Below are positions 11,301 through 22,299 of a DNA stretch of 64,000 bases, one piece after another; position 1 is the first letter of the stretch, and each line of letters starts with the position of its first letter. Source of the stretch: Edaphochlamys debaryana (lineage: Eukaryota > Chlorophyta > Chlorophyceae > Chlamydomonadales). Location of the stretch: assembly GCA_016858145.1 (NCBI GenBank), contig JAEHOE010000003.1, positions 2,480,001 through 2,544,000 of the forward strand. The letters are read 5' to 3'. The notes beneath the pieces are model-generated. The model did no database searches. It saw only the letters and a list, made by a program, of their open reading frames with translations, and was not told the origin of the DNA. A program made the position numbers and the translations under genes.

Positions 11301-13594
11301 TGGGCGGGGGCGGGGGAGGAGGGCTGGGAGGGGGGCGGAGGAGGAGGGCTAGGAGGCGGGGGGGGCGGCGGGGGCGGAGGGGCTGGGTGGCGGCGGAGGA
11401 GGAGGGCTAGGCGGGGGGGGCGGGGGAGGCGGGCTGGGAGGCGGCGGGGGAGGCGGGCTAGGAGGCGGGGGGGGGTGGAGGGCTGGGCGGGGGCGGGGGA
11501 GGAGGGCTAGGAGGTGGGGGCGGAGGAGGGCTGGGCGGCGGCGGCGGGGGAGGAGAGGGCTAGGAGGCGGTGGGGGCGGAGGCTGGGTGGGGGAGGGGGA
11601 GGGGGGCTGGGAGGAGGCGGGGGAGGGGGGCTGGGAGGGGGAGGGGGAGGGGGGCTGGGCGGGGGAGGGGGAGGAGGGCTGGGAGGAGGGGGGGGAGGGG
11701 GGCTGGGCGGCGGCGGTGGGGGAGGAGGGCTGGGCGGCGGCGGAGGAGGAGGGCTAGGAGGCGGCGGAGGCGGAGGGCTGGGCGGGGGAGGGGGAGGGGG
11801 GCTGGGAGGGGGCGGGGGAGGCGGGCTGGGCGGGGGAGGGGGAGGAGGGCTTGGAGGAGGCGGGGGAGGAGGGCTCGGCGGCGGCGGGTGGGGGAGGCGG
11901 GCTAGGTGGAGGCGGGGGAGGGGGGCTAGGTGGAGGCGGGGGAGGAGGGCTGGGCGGGGGCGGAGGCGGAGGGCTTGGGGGGGGCGGCGGGGGAGGGCTG
12001 GGCGGCGGCGGAGGGGGAGGAGGGCTAGGAGGCGGCGGAGGAGGAGGGCTAGGAGGCGGCGGAGGCGGAGGGCTGGGCGGGGGAGGGGGAGGAGGGCTAG
12101 GGGGTGGTGGGGGAGGAGGGCTGGGCGGTGGCGGCGGCGGAGGAGGGCTAGGCGGTGGTGGGGGAGGAGGGCTAGGTGGCGGCGGGGGAGGGGGGCTGGG
12201 AGGAGGCGGGGGAGGGGGGCTGGGAGGGGGAGGGGGAGGGGGGCTGGGAGGAGGTGGGGGAGGGGGGCTGGGCGGTGGCGGCGGGGGAGGGCTAGGAGGA
12301 GGCGGGGGTGGAGGTGGGGGTGGGGGGCTGGGCGGGGGCGGGGGAGGAGGGCTTGGGGGAGGCGGAGGCGGGGGGCTAGGCGGGGGCGGAGGTGGCGGGC
12401 TTGGCGGCGGCGGCGGCGGAGGGCTAGGCGGCGGGGGAGGAGGGGGGCTGGGCGGAGGAGGCGGCGGGGGGCTGGGCGGCGGTGGCGGTGGCGGGCTGGG
12501 CGGTGGGGACGGCGGAATTCTGCACTGCTCCACGTTTGGGATGGTGATGGTAAGGTCGCAGACCGAGCCCCTGTTGCCGCAGCCGCTGTTGCCGGCTCCA
12601 GCGCAGCAGGGGGCCTTGCCCGCGTTTTGCGCCGCCGCCGTGCAGTTGTTGTCACCGTCGAGGGTGTTCCCGTCGTGGATCTGGGGACGTAAGGTTGACG
12701 CACGACGACGGAGTTAGAGCTCAGCCACATCGAGGCATCCACAAGCGTGCAAGGGAAGGTGATCTTTGGATGCTCGGTTTCTTGCTCAGTCGTCTAAGAG
12801 GCATGCAAAGCAGGGGGTGGAGGGGGCGGGATTCTCCCTATGTCGGTTTCTTGCCTGGGCCGGGAAGCTGGACACAGAGCTTGAGATGTAGAACCCAAAC
12901 ACCGAGTCAGCGTTGCACGTGTTGCCGCTCACGGTCCCCTTGCACGTTGAGGGGTCGAGCGTGCAGACCGGCGGGTTCTGCTGGCGGCAGCAGAACCACC
13001 TGCATTCCAAGTAATAAGGGGTGCAGTTCTCGTAAAAGGGCGGCCTAAATGTTCTAGAGGGCGGGCTAATTGTTTGGATAAGGTGGCAGCTGTGCACGAG
13101 CGCACGCCCTGCCTTCTGCTGATACTCACGAGACGTCGCCTGGCTTGCAGGTGGACACATCCACCGTCACATAGAGAGTGGTGGAGTTGAAGTAGGCGCA
13201 AACGGCCTTTAGGCAGGTAGCGTAACTGGGCGCGTGAGGGCGAGGGGCGGGGGCGAGGGGCGGGTGAGGATGTGAGCCAGGCCGCGGCGGGAGCGACACG
13301 CAGAGTGCCTACACGGTCGCTCACGGTACACCGATACGCATAAATCTACCTGCCGCAGTTGTATGGGCACGTCTGCTGGAGCTTGCGCCCGAAGAAGCTC
13401 GAGAAGCTCGAGTCGGCCTCATCGCCTACGGTGACCTTTTCGGCCGAGGCACGTCGTAGAAAGGAGTCACCGCCACGGCGCGCTGCCACAGAGCCTAGCG
13501 AGCTGCTGAGGAGGAGTGCGGCCAGCAGCAGACCAACGCTCAGGACGCTGCGCGAAATCGTTGCGGCTAACCGTGTTCTCCCGGAAACGGCCAT
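8355..13594 (-). CDS. Pherophorin (hydroxyproline-rich extracellular-matrix glycoprotein) with a very long Ser-Pro rod
   Basis: Eight exons fit consensus sites: 13350..13594, 13130..13225, 12855..12999, 9520..12680, 9231..9372, 8952..9116, 8651..8786, 8355..8504. The N-terminus is a clear signal peptide with a VGLLLAALLLSSSLGS core, and ATG 13594 is chosen because the in-frame extension upstream begins with TTG. A Cys-rich N-terminal pherophorin domain follows (CPYNC, YATCLKAVCAYFN, WFCCRQQNPPVC, CDLTITIPNVEQC). A Ser-Pro(n) rod fills about 9545-12533. The C-terminal pherophorin domain starts at CNSDTIWAAP and contains AFTWNPIQTLLPSE, WGGYFTIPAPP, FTASCIFNINNPSDRNY and a final IACHFTVNRCYARR. 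Pherophorins are secreted, heavily glycosylated cell-wall/ECM proteins. Intron 3 uses a GC donor (GCAAG). As assembled, exon 4 is 3161 nt, one base out of phase with its flanks. Confidence 0.92.
9545..12533 (-). repeat. Tandem Ser-Pro(n) coding repeat of the pherophorin rod
   Basis: About 3 kb of units mostly 24 or 27 nt long, each giving Ser followed by about 6-8 Pro (GCT on the plus strand marks each AGC serine). From 12495 down to 11901 every serine anchor I checked is in one register. From 11873 to 11582 all are shifted by one. From 11559 down to 11224 the register changes at many units, with spacings of 25, 29 and 23 nt. The plus strand is almost pure G, so homopolymer-length errors are a likely cause. 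A fixed coding register would give about 1000 residues. Confidence 0.9.
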
Positions 13595-16500
13595 GTCGAA
13601 ACGTTGCAAACGATGCCTCAACTAGGAGGCGATACACTGCGGCAGGACGGGACCGCTCTATTTGATGGGGCCAGCTTGATTGCCATCAGCTGCCTGGAAT
13701 TCAAGAGAGCAGCAGCTCGCGAACGGTCCGTGCAGCGGCGGTGCGCTCGCGATGTAGCGAACCAGACAGGCCGCGCCCTTGAGTGTTCAATCATGGTCTC
13801 TTGTCCGTCCAGATGCTCGGCTGCACTTTTACTGGTCGCTCGGCCATCAGGCTGGACTTGCTCGCCTTCCTCGTTCGCTTCAATCTCTCTGCACACCGAA
13901 GTTCTAGTTGACCCTGGAAGCATCCTGGGTGAAATTGGCCATACCGCAGGAAGCTGCTGCAGCAGGTCAGACATCACTGGCCGACCTGTCGTCCAGAACA
14001 CACACGCTACACCGTCGGTCCGACCGGTCGGGGTCACACTAGTCACACTCGCATCCCTCAGGACCCCTCTCTCGATACTGATGTCGCTACAACTAGCAGG
14101 TGCATCTGCCACTACACGTCCGTTTAGCGTTTAGCTCCATCACAGGAGATCGGACCCAGTCGGACCCCGAAGGAGCAGACGAGCTCCTGGAACTCATCAA
14201 GTGACCACGGCCAGCGCAGGCCCGGTGGACCCGGCACAATCGCCCTACAGCACAAACCGGATGGGTCCCCAAGCAATCGCGAACAGGCCCCCCCCCAGCC
14301 TAACGGCTGACCAGCCATCACCTGGTGTGTAGGGCGGGTACAGGACGAGCGAGTCAGCCTGAATCCGTCCGTCTACCAGACAGCACCCAAGGGGCCACTC
14401 AGAAACGGAATGGCGCACGAACAGGACGGCCTAGTATAGCGAAGGTGCAACGAACAAGACGGCCCACATAAGGGCCGAGCGGAGCGAGGGTCGGTGTGGT
14501 GCCAAGGGGAGGAGCAGTCCGGGCCCCAGGGCCCCTGGGCAGTCCCTGGGTGACCCACGACGGCCGCGGAACTCAGCGCCTAGATTGACCGCCGGGGTTG
14601 CTCGTCCAACACCCGTACTGACGAGCATCCGGCTCGTCCTACCTGCGATGCTGGATGGAAAGGAGACAAGATTATCAGTAGCTGCATACGAGGGAAAGGG
14701 GGGGGGGCCGTCAGGTGAGGGGCGGGGCGGGGGGGAAAGGGGGGGCAACCAGGCGACCGCATGTCGGCAAGTTGCGGAGGCTTAGGAGAGAACCCTTCAC
14801 TGCATGCAGCAGCCATATGCATATTGAACTGCAAAGCCTGCTCGTGACGGGTCGTCATGGAACGATGGCAGGTCTCCCGGCCCCCGCCGCCCCTGACGGC
14901 GGCAGCCTGCTGCGGGGTGCGTCTGCGCCGGTCGCTCCACAAATGGAAGGCCACAAGTGGACTAATGCCTGGAAGGGGTGGTCAATGGTTCATGCGTGCA
15001 GGTACGGTGCTAGGCGTGGGGGACGTGCGGCGCGCACCCCGCGAGGCGTCGGGTAGAGGGGTCCGCCTGCGGATGGTTGATGAGGAGGGTACTCAGGACG
15101 CCCTGAACTTCTATCCCCGCAAATGTTCTGGTCGGCCCCTCCTGCATTCCCGCTAGGCAGTCAGCCCCGGGACTTGCATCCCGACCAGTCCTTAGTCCTA
15201 TCCTACGTCGTGAGTACCCTCCGGTTGATGGGGAGGGTGAAACACATGTCCACGCTATCCCGCGACGTGACAGTCGCAACTGCCCCTCACATCGCGAATA
15301 GGCGATGCAAGATGCGGGACAGGAGCAACGGACACGGTTTGAGGGTTCAGAAGGCGCGGTTTGACCACCTTCGCGCCGCATCCTCAAACATCTGCGCGCA
15401 ACATCTGCGACTTCGCTCGACGGAACCACCTCGCTTTCACCTCCACCTTATGCCGTATTATCACCGCGGCTGCCTTTAGCCGTTCAGCACGCGTCTTGCA
15501 CGCGTCGAGGGCGGCCCGCCGCCGCTCATCCCAAGGAAGCGAGGTCGCTCCTGTCATCAAGGGGCACACGCTGCTCACTGCAGCCCAGAGTAGGTAAAGC
15601 CCGCCTGGAGACACTGAGGAAGTGTCGTCCAGACTGGCCGTCGTGTAGGAACGGTACACCGGAACCAGACTGGCCAGGGAGGACCCGGACGGACCAGGCA
15701 GTTGGTGTCTTCCGGGTGGTGCGAACAAGACGGGGCACACGGACGAGACGGTCGTCCAGGGGACAGACAGACAGCAAAGAGTCAGGACGAGAGGGATCGA
15801 TCCAGGACGACTGCAGCACCCAGTGCATGACTAGCATGCAGCGGACCACGAAGGAGCGTTGGCAGCCGGAAAGTGGGCATGAGGAGAGCGAATGGGCAGC
15901 GGGCGTTGCATCAGCGGGGGGGGGGCGGCTAGCAGAAGTGCAATGCACGCGAGGGGGCGAGAGCGCCGAGTGGAGGGGTGCCGCCGGCGGACATCATGGC
16001 GAAGAGCTGGGAGGGGGGACACGACGGATCAGTGGGGGGCGACGGGACCCGCCGATTGTAGGCGTGAGCGTTGTTTGGTGGAGGGGCTCCGGGGGACCAC
16101 AACGTGGTAGGAGGAAGCACACGGTGGTGGGGCGTGCCGCGGGATCTGCTGTACCGACACGAGGCCGGGCGTCGCGTTGCCCCGCCCCCTTACGCATATC
16201 CCGTAATAACTACATCCATCAAGTTACGATGCAGAAGCACCCAAGAACTCAAGATGGGCTTGGAGACGCAATACTCTGCGCGAACTTGCCCGCGACAGGT
16301 GCCCCAAGCCAACGCTAGGCAGCACCGCACGGTTCCGAAAGTTTTCACTATGCCACATCGAAGCTGCAGCTAATATAGCAAAGCGCCTCGGGACGCTCTC
16401 GATTTCGCGGGACGCTTTCATGCGCGACCTCATAGCCTTGGTCGACCCTTCACCTTCACCCTGCCAGCTGATGAGCTGTCTGGACGGGGTCTTGCGCGTG

Positions 16501-18719
16501 GAGCGCGCCTCGGGCGGGCGCTGACGTGGACCCCTCCGTCGTGGACCCCGCTGCCGTGGACCACGAACCGTGGAGCGGACAAGCCAGCCCCAACAGGCAA
16601 GCGGCACGCACATCAAAAGGGGCGTGTGGCCCTGTGTGGCATTGCTTGGACGTGAGCTGTGGCAGCTATGACGGTCACGCGGCGTGGGGCTGGAACTGGA
16701 AGGGGTGGGATTGGGTATGCAGCTGTATGCGTGGATTGGCGTGGTTGACGGGCCAACTAGGGATGACGGCCTAAACGCTGCTTCTCGACGGGAGCTCGTG
16801 GAGAGCTGCGGCCAGGCACCTCCGGCCAGCTCCCCCACGCGCTCCCCTCGAGGATGCTCTTGGAAGGGGGGGGAGGGGGCGTCATAACACACGGGGCTTC
16901 ACAAGCGGCGGGATCACGTCATGGCCACAGCCTGCAATAGCCTGCATGCGCGTCAGGGGTTGCTGCGTAGCCCTAAGCATACAGACCGGCAGGGACCAAA
17001 TCGAGGCGTGCTGGCTGGGACGGAGGCTGCACACCGGCATGGGCCTGGCCGGCCATGCTCCCCCCAGCAATGGCGGAATGGGACACCGGACGCCCCGTGA
17101 GCAGCCCCCAATCCTAATACATTGACGCGGTCAGAGGCGGCTCCGACACGGAACTCTGGTCCGCACTCTGGTCCCCGTGGGTACTTCGCTCTACAGCGAG
17201 AGTATTCCATGAGGACAGATCAGTGTCCCCGCACATTAAGGGTGCGAAGAGGGTGCCCTGTTCACCGCACCAGGCATCAAGCAAGGGGCTTCCAGTGGGG
17301 CGGTCAATGCGTCGGGCTCCAACAAAAGTTATCGAGTGCTATGATGGTGCTGTACGGCAGTCGGCACTGGCGCCGCTGCAATCTGACGGCAGCGTCTGCC
17401 GCACAGGGCCGCCCTGCGGCCGCCCCGCTGCAGTGACGGTCCATCCGGTCCACCGAGCAGCCCTTGCCGAGGGCCGGGGGCCCATGCGGGGAGGAGCCGT
17501 GAGGTGCCAGTGCAGCAGCTCGGGGGTCGAGGCCGGTGTGATGGTGGTCCCCCGGGCGGTTGGGAGCCGGGTGCTCAACCTCCCCTCGGCCAGGGACCTC
17601 AGCCCCGCTGCGTCCGCTGGGCGCACTCGCCTGTTGGCAAGGGGGGGGGTGCAGTGTGTAGACACGGCCGCCCGCCTTTGCAGCACGGTGCGATAAAGGG
17701 CGCCGAACAGCGAAGGGGCTGGCGAACGTGTTGCCACTTACCACGCCTGCGGATCAGGCTCCGGCAGCTGTTGGATCAGGCATCAGGTGCTATGCCCCTG
17801 GTCAACGAGCCCAGGTGACGAGCTCAGGCCGTCGGGAGGGCGTGGGCAGGCCCTCCTGCTCTGATGCCGCAACAGGATGCAAGGCAGCAGCGCTGCAAGG
17901 CACGGCCGGGCTGGCTTGGCTTTGAACTTGTGTTGCTCGGCTGCCTCAACCGCACCTGCTGACAGTTGCCGCGAGTTGGGACTGCGGGGGCACCGCGTGC
18001 TGGGGCAAACGCGTGATTGTGACCGCCGGCAGTCGTGTGGTTGGACGGGTGCTTGCGCCAGGCTGCTCACAGCCGACCGTGGGGCAACGGCCGGGGCAGT
18101 GGGGCACCCAGACTCGGCGACCGCGAGGTGCCCTGCATGCAGCGCCCACGCTGGCACGGTCCGATGCCGTGAAGAGAGCCTCACAAGAGCGACAGCCTCG
18201 GGGAGCACAGGGCCTGAAGAGGTGTCATGCCCTGGAAGAGAGGAAGGGCCAAGCAGACCGCTCAGGTGCATCGGCCCCCTCCCCATGGGCGGAGTATTGC
18301 GGAGGCCTCTGAGCCTGTGAGGCACTACAGAAGCTCGAAAACCCCTTGAGAGGGCCCTATGCCGGAGAATCCCCGCAGAGGCTTGACATCTCCCCGAGGG
18401 TGCGTGCAGGACGCTGAGCAGGGCCGCGTACCTTCCCCGGCCCTCAAAGCGGCACACCAACCCAGCGGCCCCAACCCACCCCGGACACCTCAGCGCTTGC
18501 ACCCAGGCGGCTCCCGCCCCCCTCACCTACGCGCCGCGCCGCGCTTCTTGACCCCAGCGGGCTGCGGAACCAGCTCCTCGGCAGGGCAAGGGGCGGCTGG
18601 ACTCCTCTCACACACACGCGCACGCGCAGGGAACAGTGCTGGGCGGGTTTGTACGATAGCGGTAACCCCAGAATAGCCCAATATTCATCTCCCATGTGAG
18701 AGACCTTGCTCATAGGGAA
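13595..18719. other. Gene-poor 5.1-kb region upstream of the pherophorin gene
   Basis: The first few hundred bases should hold the pherophorin promoter. Beyond that I find no exon chain with a recognisable family on either strand. The longest open frames (15716-16318 plus, 16224-16892 minus, 17783-18526 minus) have biased composition and no motif I recognise. Scattered short repeats occur, including the inverted/direct repeat pair at 15075-15238. It may be decayed mobile DNA, but no terminal repeats or coding remnants support a named element. Confidence 0.5.
15075..15238. repeat. Composite inverted plus direct repeat pair
   Basis: GGAGGGTACTCA at 15084-15095 is an exact inverted match to TGAGTACCCTCC at 15211-15222 (12 nt). 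GGTTGATGAGGAGGGT at 15075-15090 recurs directly as GGTTGATGGGGAGGGT at 15223-15238 (15 of 16). The two pairs share bases and lie about 115 bp apart in otherwise featureless DNA. Confidence 0.7.
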
Positions 18720-18819
18720 GGTGTGGTGGCCGAGTGGTCTAAGGCGCAGGATTAAGGGCTCTTCCTGAGAGTTATGTCTCCTGTCCGCAAGGGCGCAGGT
18801 TCAAATCCTGCCCACATCA
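18720..18819 (+). tRNA. tRNA-Leu(AAG) with an anticodon-loop intron
   Basis: Acceptor GGTGTGG pairs with CCACATC (one G-U), followed by discriminator A. The D-arm is GCC...GGC, the T-arm is GCAGG-TTCAAAT-CCTGC, and a class II long variable arm is present (TCCGCAAGGGC). The anticodon stem is CAGGA/TCCTG and the loop starts TTAAGG, giving anticodon AAG. About 20 nt after the base 3' of the anticodon interrupt the loop, at the canonical eukaryotic intron position. A and B boxes are intact. A T-run for Pol III termination follows at 18830-18834. Confidence 0.93.
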
Positions 18820-18879
18820 GTCTCGAAACCTTTTTCTTGTGTATACAAGTGTGTCCTGCCCCGTGAAGTAATTTGCGGC

Positions 18880-18951
18880 GGTCCTGTGGTCTAGTGGTTA
18901 GGACATCAGACTCTGAATCTGGTAACCCGAGTTCAAATCTCGGCAGGACCT
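18880..18951 (+). tRNA. tRNA-Gln(CTG)
   Basis: A 72-nt cloverleaf: acceptor GGTCCTG with CAGGACC and discriminator T, T-arm CCGAG-TTCAAAT-CTCGG, anticodon loop CTCTGAA giving anticodon CTG. No intron. TTTT follows immediately as a Pol III terminator. It lies 60 bp downstream of tRNA-Leu on the same strand. Confidence 0.95.
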
Positions 18952-19621
18952 TTTGGCGCCCCGCGGGGATGTGTGGGGAGTGATGGGGGCTAGCGCGTGT
19001 GCCGAGTCTCGGGGGTCTGCGGGTCGGGTCTGCGTCCCGCCGAGGAGGGTTCTTGGTGGGCACGGCGGCCGCAGGCAGCACGGCTGTAGATTGTTGCAGG
19101 GACAAGGTCCGACTGCTGAACTATTTGCGCAATCTGGACCAAGCGCGCTCGGCGGGCAAGTGGCCAGACATCGCCGAGTATCCGCGATGCTCTCGGGCAA
19201 GCCGCTCTCAGCGGCGGCTGAGCCCTGGACCGCCCAGCAGCGCATCTTTGTGGCCCCTCACAAGGTTGGACCGTCTGGGAATGGGCGGCAATGGGGTGTG
19301 GGTGGGCCCGCGGGGCAGGCCCAGTGCCGGCCCGCCCGAGCCCGCCCAGGCCCAGGGACGGCCTGGGCTCACTGATGCCAGCGGCATACTTAAGCCACTC
19401 GGCCCAGCTGTCTTTGTCGCATACTGCGGTGAAGGCACTTGGGGACAGTCACAAAGCTGCAGCAACCTCTCGGACCATCCGTCGCGAGCATCCCTGCGAC
19501 GAAGCCTCATGGCTGGCGATGATGGCCCCAACGGTGTCCCTGCAATTTTCAACATCGAGACGACGGACTTGATGGTCCATTCCCGGCCGGATGCGGGCGT
19601 CTCGGCTTCGCCACGTGGCGA

Positions 19622-21132
19622 GTGGCCCAAATTGAGCGTGCAGGAAGGCTCGCGTCCAAGCTAAGCCCCAGCGAACAGGCATCCGTCAACCTGGTCGGCG
19701 AGTCCAATGCCGTTGCACTCAAGCGTCGGTATCCGTCAGCCATGGGCCTTCCCGAGCCCATTACCCGAAGGCCTTTCAAGCTCTGGGTCGCCTCGGAGGT
19801 CGCCTCGGGGGCCTGCAGGCCACCTACCGCGCAAGCAGCGCAAGCGCCTGGTCATGCTTATGGCCAGCAGCAACGACGTATCGAAACTGAAGCTCGCGCT
19901 GTTCGCGACTGGGCGGTCGCCCACCTACAAGGATCTCACGGGCGCCGCTGCCGCAGGCGTGCTGGAAACGTGCCGCTGGCTCCTAGAGCCCGGCCGGCTG
20001 CTGCCGGGTGCCATCTATTGGGGCACTCTGCTGGAGACCGCAGCGTACGCAGGACACCGGAGCGTGTACGAATGTGCCTGGAGCTCGCGCCATCGGCTCC
20101 AGACGCAACCGAGGCTGCGCGGGTGGCGCTGCGCGGGGGCCGCACGGCCCTGTTCGAGCACCTCCTCGCCCTGGACCCTCAGCCTAACAGCTAAACCCCC
20201 TTTGCCCGCTGTCTTGACGCTGGGGCCCTGGAAAGCCAGCCTGAGGCATGTAATGGGGATGCTCCCTGCCCAAGACTCGCCACCTGCTACCCTGCTTGCC
20301 TGCTAGCTGCTGCCCTCACGTGCTGCCTTGCGGCCTGCGGCCTGCTTCCCTGTTATTCCAAGGCCCCACCAACACCCATTCTTCCCTCTGCGCAGGCTCG
20401 ATGACCCAGAGGTCCCTTTGGTAGCCGCATCGCGAGGCCATCTGCACGTGCTGCATGGCTCTGGGAGGTGACGGGCTGTGGCCAGCCAGACGGCGCGCCT
20501 CCCACCACGCCCGGTCCCCATGCGCCGCCCCCAAAGCTCGCCTGCTGCGCGGCTGCCAGCGGCTGCGTCAGGATCATGCGCTGGCTGCACGAGAGGGGTG
20601 GCGGCTGCGGGCTCCCAGAGCCTTGTGCTGGGGATGACTCTGACGCGTCATCCGATGATGGCGGCGAGTTCGAGTTGGAGGCGTGGACCGCGGCAGTAGT
20701 CTCGGGCTGCGAGCCTGCTGTGGAGCTTGTGGCTGAGCTGGGCTGCCCCATGTCGGTGAGCGAGGTGCTTTGCGTGCTGCTTGGGGCCGAGGGTCTAGAG
20801 GTCCGGTTTGTAGCCGGTAAGGTGCTTCGAGTGCCTAGGGGTCTAGTGCGGTGTGGACACTGGCGCTCAAACCTTTCCGAAGTATCTAATGGCCTCTTTC
20901 CGCCTCTGCTGCACTCGCAAGTCGGACGCGTGCTGATCAGCTCACCCCTCTCAGCCATGTTCCATTCTCTCAGACAAACGGAATGCCCTACGCGGTTGCC
21001 GTCGACATGTGCAGCTCCTACCTCCTACCGCTGCTCCGCCGCGTGGGCCTGGCCTTCCCCACGCCGGCTGACATCTTGAACGCGGGACTCCCGGTCTCTA
21101 CCGCCACCTCCACCATCCTCGGCATTCTGTAA
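19622..21132 (+). pseudogene. Decayed F-box-like/ankyrin paralog, copy 1
   Basis: Pieces align in order with the intact gene at 22300-24683. 19622-19815 reads VGESNAVALKRRYPSAM against INRTTAVVLRDGQGPDSTAI. 19825-20066, in another frame, reads RKQRKRLVMLMASSNDV and LETCRWLLEPGRLLPG. 20067-20196, shifted again, reads VRMCLELAPSAPDATEAARV and ends at a stop. 20400-20470 reads EVPLVAASRGHLHVLHGSGR. 20530-20757 reads AAASGCVRIMRWLHERGG and EAWTAAVVSGCEPAVELV. 20982-21132 reads NGMPYAVAVDMCSSYLLPLL. At least two frame changes fall inside what is a single exon in the intact gene; the one near 20062 fits a 1-nt deletion (GTGTACG-AATGTGC). No in-frame ATG was found for the first segment. Confidence 0.75.
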
Positions 21133-22148
21133 TCGGCGGGCTTCCTCAGCGCCGACTGGTCCCTGGCGGAGAGGCTGTGCCGTGTGGCAGCGCGGGCGCA
21201 GCTGGGCAGCGGGGATGAGGACGGGGACGACGGAGAGGGCGGGGAAAGGGGTGAGGATGGGGGCCGTGATGAGGAGAAGAGCGGGGACGAAGATGGTCAC
21301 AGCGGCTAGGACGAGGACGAGGATTGGAACGTGCGCGCTGATGAAGAAGAGGTGGCGATGTGGCGGGCGCCGCTGGCAGCAGGGAGCAGGGGGCGCGCGG
21401 TCAGTAAGAGAGCGGAGGTCGAGGCTCTGCGGAGTGGGTTGCTACTGGGGAGAGCAGCCTGAGGCGGAGGTAGCAGAGGGCAAGGCACGAAGGGGCCGGA
21501 TAAGGCAAGGATGCGTCACAGTTGCAGCTGCTGCCGGCGCTGTGCAGGGGCATGGTACATGCGTCTAGCTAAGTGCCTGGTCCCCTTCAGCGTCCACGGG
21601 TGCGTTGGGTTGTGGCTGAGGGTTCGGGAGCAAGGCGCCGGCCATGTAAGGCATTCAGGGGCACTACCCGGCAGAGATTATCCCAGTTTACCCATTGTGC
21701 CGGGAGGCGAGCGGTCTTCTCAGGGCATTCGGCACTGTGACCGCCCCTGACTGTGACCTGCGTGGGTAATACCGGTAAGGGGGAAACTGCTCTGGGCAAG
21801 TAGCTGGGGTTCTAGGCTTAAGGGCCCTGGAGGGCTTTTTGACTTGGGAGAGGTGCGCGCTGGAGGTATCCGGCGGGGAACCAGCGATCCACAAAGGTTG
21901 CAAGGGGAAGGGGCCTGGGCTGCGGTAGGTCGTGGCACGGTGGGTCGAGTGGGAGGGAGAGTCGGGAGGAGGTCAGGCGAACAGTGAATGGCGACGTCAC
22001 AAGTTGTCTTCAGGGTGACGTCGGGGGATGCGGGCGTGGGGAACGGGTACGCATGAACAGGGGAAGGGCAGATCTCTTCGGGCAAGTCCGTGTCGCATGT
22101 CCCGGAGCACCAGGACCTCAATCAAGCAAGGCTCGCGCAACAGCTACA
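21133..22148. other. Intergenic region between F-box/ankyrin copies 1 and 2
   Basis: No gene recognised on either strand. A GA-rich stretch at 21200-21370 gives spurious open frames. The right end should contain the promoter of copy 2. Confidence 0.5.
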
Positions 22149-22156
22149 TATATAAG
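22149..22156 (+). promoter_or_regulatory. TATA-box candidate of F-box/ankyrin copy 2
   Basis: TATATAAG stands out in GC-rich surroundings, about 150 bp upstream of the ATG at 22300. A start about 30 bp downstream would give a 5' leader near 120 nt containing ATGs at 22191 and 22292, each opening a short frame out of phase with the main one. Confidence 0.55.
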
Positions 22157-22299
22157 CTGTACACAACACGTTCCGGTCGCAACACGTAGCATGCCTCCTC
22201 TAGATCGCACCTTCCTGCGCGCCTTCGCGCCATTTCGGTCGGCAGCCATTAGCTTGTCGCGGTCCTGCTTGTTTCAGACACAATCTAGCGTATGCCTGG

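Noticed and set aside
9619..11352. Long plus-strand Gly-rich open frames through 9.4-12.7 kb
   Set aside because: They are the antisense of the pherophorin Ser-Pro rod; a G-rich strand has no stop codons, and the minus strand has signal peptide, Cys domains and splice sites.
16224..16892. 222-codon minus-strand open frame in the gene-poor region
   Set aside because: No recognised motif, composition like its surroundings, and an overlapping long frame on the other strand.
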